From Dysidea avara (lineage: Eukaryota; Porifera; Demospongiae; Dictyoceratida; Dysideidae), in assembly GCF_963678975.1 (NCBI RefSeq), contig NC_089281.1:9325277-9389276 (forward strand): a stretch of 64,000 nucleotides of DNA, in the 5' to 3' direction. The notes beneath the pieces were generated by a model that saw only the letters and a program-made list of their open reading frames with translations, was not told the origin of the DNA and did no database searches. A program made the position numbers and the translations under genes. Positions 58,466 to 64,000 of this stretch are shown piece by piece; positions within the stretch are counted from its first letter, which is position 1, and each line of letters opens with the position of its first letter.

Positions 58466-60340
58466 ATGGAGCAACCACCTTTCTACAAAGACTTCTTCAA
58501 GAACATCCTTCAAGGGATTCAATACGGCTTCCACATTGGAGCCTTTTCCATCAAGCTCACCGATCCCCTTAAAGCAGCAAAAAGCAACGTGCACTCAACG
58601 CAAAAACATCCAGAAGTAATCGACGAGTACGTGCAGAAAGAACTTCGCCAGGGTAATTTCCTGGGACCCTTTGCTCTACACACAGCCCCAGTGGTTCATA
58701 TTAATCGCTTAGGCGTCATCCCAAAGAAGCACCAGCCAGATAAATGGCGTCTAATCGCAGACTTATCATTCCCAGAAGGAGCCTCTGTCAACAGCACAAT
58801 TGACACAAAGCTGTGCTCACTGAAGTATATAACTTTAGAAGAGGTTGCTAGGCAAGCGGTAGCACTGTGCCGTAGCTCTCTTGCCAAACTAGACATTAAG
58901 TCAGCATACCGCCTGGTACCAGTAGCCCTATGCGACCGCCACTTCTTAAGAATTAAAAGGAGGAGGGAAAACATCTACGTGGACGGAATGCTTTCGTTTG
59001 GCTTAAGATCAGCCCCAGCGGATGCACTAAAGTGGTGCATAGCAAAGCAAGGAGTTGAATTCATGTACCATTAGGCCACTCCAAATGAGAGTGCAGTTTC
59101 CTGTCCTCCGCCCGCATCACGTCTGGGCACCCACATTGCATGTCATTATTGTTCCAAAGCCACTTTCTGTGCTGCCTTCTGGAAACTTCTTATGGAGCCT
59201 TTTATTTTGCATTGCTAAAAAGCACAATGAAACACGGTTTTGGTGGATGCTAGCTTGCAAAGAAGCCATTTTTGTGACCTTGAAATCCTCTCAAGATCGA
59301 GATACTGTAATAGAGCAGTCACATCTTTAATAATGAATAATGATAATAAGCCTCCCGCCCGCACCAAATAACGAAAACATCAGGACGGGAAACTACAGTC
59401 TTATTTGGAGTGGCCTTACCTTGACGACTTCGTAGTGCTAGGCCTCCCGGATTCAGAACAGTGCGCGCAAAACCTCCATATCCTACAATCAGTATGCAGA
59501 GACCTGGGCATACCCCTGGCAATGGAGAAACAAGCCGGACCCAGCTCCACCATAGAATTCCTTGGCATAACTATAGACACTGTCCGCCAAGAGCTTCGCC
59601 TGCCAGACAACAAACTGGAAAGGCTGAAGGCCCTGCTATCCACCTGGACACCCAGCAAGGGCGACTCTTGTACAAGGAAAGAACTTGAATCACTTCTAGG
59701 AGCATTATCGCACGCATGTACAGTCATTCCACAAGGTAGATCATTCCTTCGCAACATTATAACCCTCGTTCATGGCACCAAGAAACCTTACCATCACAGA
59801 CGTCTCAATAAGGAGACCTGGAATGGTGGCGACTGTTTGTGCCACACTGGAATGGAACAGGGATAATTCCAAAAAGTAGTTCAAAGAGAATAGCTCTGAC
59901 GTCAGATGCATCTGGATCCTTGGGCTGCGGCACCTGATCAGGCTCAAGCCGGTTCCAACTCCCATGGGACACGAACTCAATTAACCTACAAATTGCTATT
60001 AAAGAGCTGGCCCCAATTCTGGTTGCAGCAATGATCTGGGGGCATAAATGGAAAAGGAGCACAGTAACAGCACACTGTGATAACAAAGCTGTGGTGTGCA
60101 TTTTGAACAGCAGATATAGCAGGGACGATTACCTGATGCACATGCTAAGAATTCTTTTCTTCACTGAAGCACACTTTTCGAGCTCTCTGCATCACATATC
60201 CCAGGAATATCAAACACCTCGGCTGACTATTTATCTAGGAATCAACTTAGAGAATTTCACACTAACTTACCGCATGCAGACACACACCCATCATATGTTC
60301 CCCCTTCTCTTTTACAGTGGCTACTGGACCCTCAACTAGA
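58466..60340 (+). pseudogene. Reverse transcriptase / RNase H of the second YR retroelement, split by a MITE
   Basis: 58466-59072 encodes the fingers and palm: HINRLGVIPKKHQPDKWRLI, DLSFPEGASVNSTI, AKLDIKSAYRLVPV (first catalytic Asp) and LSFGLRSAPADALKW. The frame breaks after EFMYH, exactly where a 342-base MITE sits, and resumes at 59416 with LDDFVVLG, so the catalytic YLDD box is cut after its Tyr-bearing start. RNase H follows: SDASGSLGCG (about 59905), IAIKELAPILVA, HCDNKAVVCIL (60073) and SADYLSR read in another frame (about 60215). Stops at about 59864 and elsewhere. Inactive. Confidence 0.85.
59071..59418. mobile_element. Harbinger-like MITE (59074-59415), TSD TTA
   Basis: GGCCACTCCAAATGAGAGTG at 59074 and its inverted counterpart (GTCTTATTTGGAGTGGCC) ending 59415, flanked by TTA on both sides. 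A 3-bp TTA duplication fits PIF/Harbinger. Removing the element and one TTA restores the polymerase frame. It also carries a copy of the 19-bp motif (59303-59321, one change). Confidence 0.9.
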
Positions 60341-60380
60341 CTGGACATCACATCGCTGGACCAAGAAGTTCAATTCCTTT

Positions 60381-61330
60381 GTGAGCAGGGAATATCAGCT
60401 TCGACATGAAAGACCTACCAGTCAGCCCTGCGACAATTTTGCACATTATATAACACCATTCCCAGTTTTGGAGTCACTACTATGCTATTTTACAACACAT
60501 CTATCTCGTGACAAATTGGCGCCTCAGACTATTAAGGTATACCTATCGGCTATAAGGCACATGCAAATAACAATGGGTCTACCAGAACCATGCAAATTTT
60601 TTTCAATGCCACACCTCCTCCTGGTCCAGGCAGGCATTCAGAGAGTACACGCAAACAGCTCAGACAAGGTGAAGATTCACCTGCCCATTACCCCATCCAT
60701 ACTACACAGAATTAAAGAACACTAGACTCCATACAATAAGGACAACGACATTGTAATGCTCTGGGCAGCAGCCACAGTATGTTTTTTCGGCTTCTTCAGA
60801 GTTGGAGAAATCTCATTGACCACAACGACTTCCTTCGACATTACTCAACATCTTGCATGGGGGGAAGTGGCAATAGACTGCTCGGAGGATCCACAAACGC
60901 TTAAAGTACATCTCAAGAAATCAAAGATAGACCAATTGGGAAAAGGAGTGGACGTTTAAATTGGGAAAACCGGATGGTCCTTATGCCCCCATAACCGCCT
61001 GCTTACAGTACATGGCCACACGAGGAACAAAACCTGGCCCATTTTTCCTTTTCAAGAACGGGAAACCTCTCACTAAGTCAGCATTCACCGCCAGAATTAG
61101 ACAGGCTCTCCCATCTCTAGGCCTTCCACAGGACAGCTTTGCCGGACACAGCTTTCAAATTGGAGCAGCGACTTCCGCCGTTCAAGCATGCATAGAAAAT
61201 TCCGTTATCAGGAAAAATGGGCAGATGGAGTAGCTCTGTCTTCCTGGTGTACATAAGGACCCCAAGAGAACATCTGGCTGCAATCTCCAGCACACTAGCA
61301 ACCTCCCCCTCCTCAGTCACAACATAACAA
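60381..61330 (+). pseudogene. Tyrosine recombinase of the second YR retroelement
   Basis: Core-binding part: HLSRDKLAPQTIKVYLSAIRHMQ (60500-60565). Catalytic part: CFFGFFRVGEISL (60780-60818, Arg I), KSKIDQLGKG (60920-60945), then after a stop at 60958 FFLFKNGKPLT (61040), HSFQIGAATSA (61148-61180), where the usual HSFR Arg II is Gln, and a VYIRTPREHLA segment in the next frame (about 61238-61275) with the expected Tyr. Stops at 60723 and 60958 and a frameshift near 61215. Confidence 0.82.
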
Positions 61331-63750
61331 GATAAAAACCAACAATAGTAGCTAATAACTAGCTTTTCAAATGTAAAAATATTGATATGTAAAAAAAAGA
61401 AATAGTAATATTAACAGTAATAGCTAAATGATAGACAAAAAAAAGGGGGGGGGGGGGGACACATGGGGGATAGAGCAAGGTACTTGTACGCTCACATGCA
61501 CCCCACCACCAACCAAAATGCAGGAAGCGATACCAAGAATGAAGTTAAGAGTGTCCATTGGTTTGGGGGTATAGGAACAGAGTTCTTTTGGACCGAGGAG
61601 TCCACTCAGGTGTACTCCAAATTACCCCCAAACACGCAGTGGATAGCTAGTTAGATAGATAAATAGAATGACATACAAGGGGGAGTACAATGCTATCATG
61701 GAGGTGTTGATAGCTCAGTGATTTTCGCGGGTGATAATGCAGGTGATAATTACTGCCAGATTAATGCAGATTGGTAACTATGTACACACTCATAAGTATT
61801 CCGCGCACGCCGCTGTCCTAGAGCTTCCTCCAAACAGATCTATACATATGAACGGAGAAATATCAAGGCATATAACCAGCGACAGACATTACAGAATTTA
61901 TAGTGGGGCTAGTAGTGGCCGGGACTATATGGATGTTGCCTAGTAAGTTGTGCAAAATATCATAGAAAAAGAAAACACAGAGATGTTTTGACAAACTGCC
62001 AGTGCAAACATTTATCAGACCATTTACTGAAACAGAATTCCATCAGCTGCTGACCAACAGGCAGCACATTGATTGACCAATTCCCACCTTTATCAGCATG
62101 GGGATTCCAATGTTTGTCCCGTATACTATACTGAGTGCCTGAACTTTATGCGTTGTTTGCTTTGGGATTGTTCCTCTGTGGCATCCCTATTGTTGTAACA
62201 GCCAGCAGACTTTGAAGTCAAATACTGTACATTACATACACAAGGCATAAGGTAAGTAAGGGGGCTGCACATTCCGGACACTTCATTTATAATCCGCTAC
62301 TGAAGAATCGATTGGAAACCAATCAGGTTATGGTTGAGTACTCAAGTACAGTACCCTACTTGTGTGCTGCTATAAAATACTTGTTTTGATAGCTTTAAGG
62401 ATTGCTGAGAACCATCATGATTTGCTTTTGCACGTAAAATATTTTTGTGTGAAAAAACTATCTATAAGCAAGACTGAGGAAATCGTTTGTAATTCTAATT
62501 GAGCATAGGCAGCACAAATCATCATTCACACTATACAGTGAATGGATACGATTTAGAGATAGTCAGATAGTACAAATGGAATCCAACCTGCATCGTGTTA
62601 ACTTGTGTACAATTAACACAAACACCACCCTAGAGCAGCCTGCAGCAAGGATCTGCTGGGCCACATTGCCAATTCTGCAAGGGCTGATACAGATTTCCAG
62701 GCAGTAGATCAAATGCCACATCTTTTAAAGCATCGCAAGATCTGAATAAAGCTTGGAACAGCATACATGTATAAGAAACAAAGTAACCAGTCAATCAGAA
62801 CGCTATCAGTGCACGACACTCAATGGAATGCAGTATTTCGACCATAACAATGCCAGGTACAACTACTGGTGTCCGGAAACCCCATCCACATAAATTTTTG
62901 AACTTACAAACAAAGACTGCTCTTTCTCCTAGCTAGCACCCACACTCAACAATTTATATCACCAATAGCCTATGTCCACAGGCTACAATTTGGCACCAAG
63001 CATGCTAAAATCTGTTTTCTCTTGAGGAGAAATGAGGATCATTCCATGTTAAATCACCGAGAAATCATAGGGTCACCTCTCAGATTTCGACAAAACTTGG
63101 TGTGTTTGTAGTACCTATGGTGCTCATCACCCATACCAATTTTTAGCCTCATACACCACATAGTTTCTGATTTATGACCACAGATATTTAGAATATTTCA
63201 CGAAAAATTGGTCCGTCTTACATTACAAAATCAATTGTAGCTCACCACTGTGTAAATATTTTAAAATAAAATTTTCAGCGATTATAGACTGTTAATTGAT
63301 CTTTCAAGTAATCCATTAACTATGGGATATCAATTTAATTAAGGTTCAAAAAGGCTCCATTAAAAACTTTAATCCTTAATATTTCAAAAAGTGCTGCTTC
63401 AAATTCTTTGATTTTTTTAGTAAATAATAATTAGGTTATGGTCTGTTGTTGGTAGAATTTTTGTGGTGGGGCCACAATGGGTTCAAGAGATATAATTAAA
63501 TATGTTGTGGTATGTAGTGGAATTTTGTAGTCTATTATTGCTATATGGGAGTGTACACCTCTAATAACCACTGCTGATAAGGTCATGCCAACTTTGTCTT
63601 ACACAATGAAGGTATCCAAGTACAGTGCAACCTGTATTAGTGACCACTTGTATTGAAAGACAAACTTTGTACTGCAATTTATTTAGCTGTATAGTTTTCA
63701 AATACAGCCAGCTTATATAACTTGCAAAGGCAGTACAATGACCAGCTATT
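61331..63750. other. Gene-free stretch
   Basis: Poly-G at 61444-61458. ATTCCGGACAC at about 62271 and GTGTCCGGAAA at about 62868 may be short inverted ends of a 600-base unit. 63020-63230 reads like a common interspersed repeat (TTCCATGTTAAATCACCGAG onward). No gene supported. Confidence 0.4.
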
Positions 63751-63799
63751 GACACCACGTCAGTTGTTCGATTGAGCATGTAGCAACATACCTGCTACT

Positions 63800-64000
63800 T
63801 ACTTTGGTATTGTAACAATGAAGATTACTCGAGACAACAGGGACGATGCTTTCAACTCTCACGTACAATCCATGGTACCAGAAAACTGCACTCTTTTGTG
63901 CCAATCTCAGATAGCAGAGTGGAAACAAAAATTTTACTCATAATCTGATGTTTTCAGGAAAGAGCAAGTTGCTCTAGCAAAGAATGAAGCTTCACCAGAA
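63800..64000 (+). other. Possible plus-strand exon at the window edge
   Basis: A good acceptor (GATGTTTTCAG) ends at 63958 and is followed by an open frame KEQVALAKNEASPE to the edge. The open frame upstream (MKITRDNRDDAFNSHVQ..., from 63821) ends at a stop before it. Too little sequence to judge. Confidence 0.2.

Noticed and set aside
61705-61790. tRNA-like GATAGCTCAGTGATTTTCGCGGGTGATAATGC
   Set aside because: Resembles an A box only; no B box or acceptor stem.

Overview
The window looks like a piece of an animal nuclear genome, most plausibly a sponge or another early-branching invertebrate. This is inference. It rests on an intact, intron-rich AREL1-type HECT ubiquitin ligase, otherwise known from animals, on very short introns (about 47-60 bases in places) beside long transposon-filled ones, on AT-rich spacer DNA, and on two DIRS-like retroelements. 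There are no bacterial-type operons, rRNA genes, CRISPR arrays or convincing tRNA genes.

Cellular genes, nearly all on the minus strand: an intronless phosphatidylserine-decarboxylase-family gene (13030-14349); a four-exon gene for an unrecognised membrane protein (23624-34353); the 17-exon AREL1-type gene (34543-41338), whose exons add up to an uninterrupted 728-codon frame; and a six-exon gene for an unrecognised protein with a helical N-terminus and a membrane segment (51171-53063). A weak three-exon candidate lies on the plus strand at 18322-18759. The first exon of the membrane-protein gene begins only 190 bases after the AREL1 stop codon.

The rest is mostly mobile DNA. At 3796-9135 four transposons sit one inside another, and three of the four levels can be dated in order by target-site duplications. 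A TIR family with TAGTCTC/TAGTCTT ends and 9-bp duplications recurs at 3805-9126, 3930-8826, 14541-14629, 24827-25346 and 33042-33516; the last copy has swallowed an inverted copy of its own flank. There are two hAT-like MITEs with 8-bp duplications (16519-16876, 27313-27740), pogo-like MITEs, large palindromes (38761-39058, 50876-51019, 53335-53825), a decayed LINE (9640-11150), a DIRS element with inverted termini and an internal complementary region (about 41600-46265), and a second tyrosine-recombinase retroelement (about 57050-61330) whose polymerase motif is split by a Harbinger-like MITE.

Two signals are not explained by the usual classes. A 19-bp motif, TACTCTAATAGAGCAGTCA, recurs at about 14 loci in both orientations, often in 2-3 copies spaced 21-31 bases apart. 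An array of four short hairpins, with stems that differ in sequence but stay paired, lies at 24459-24607.
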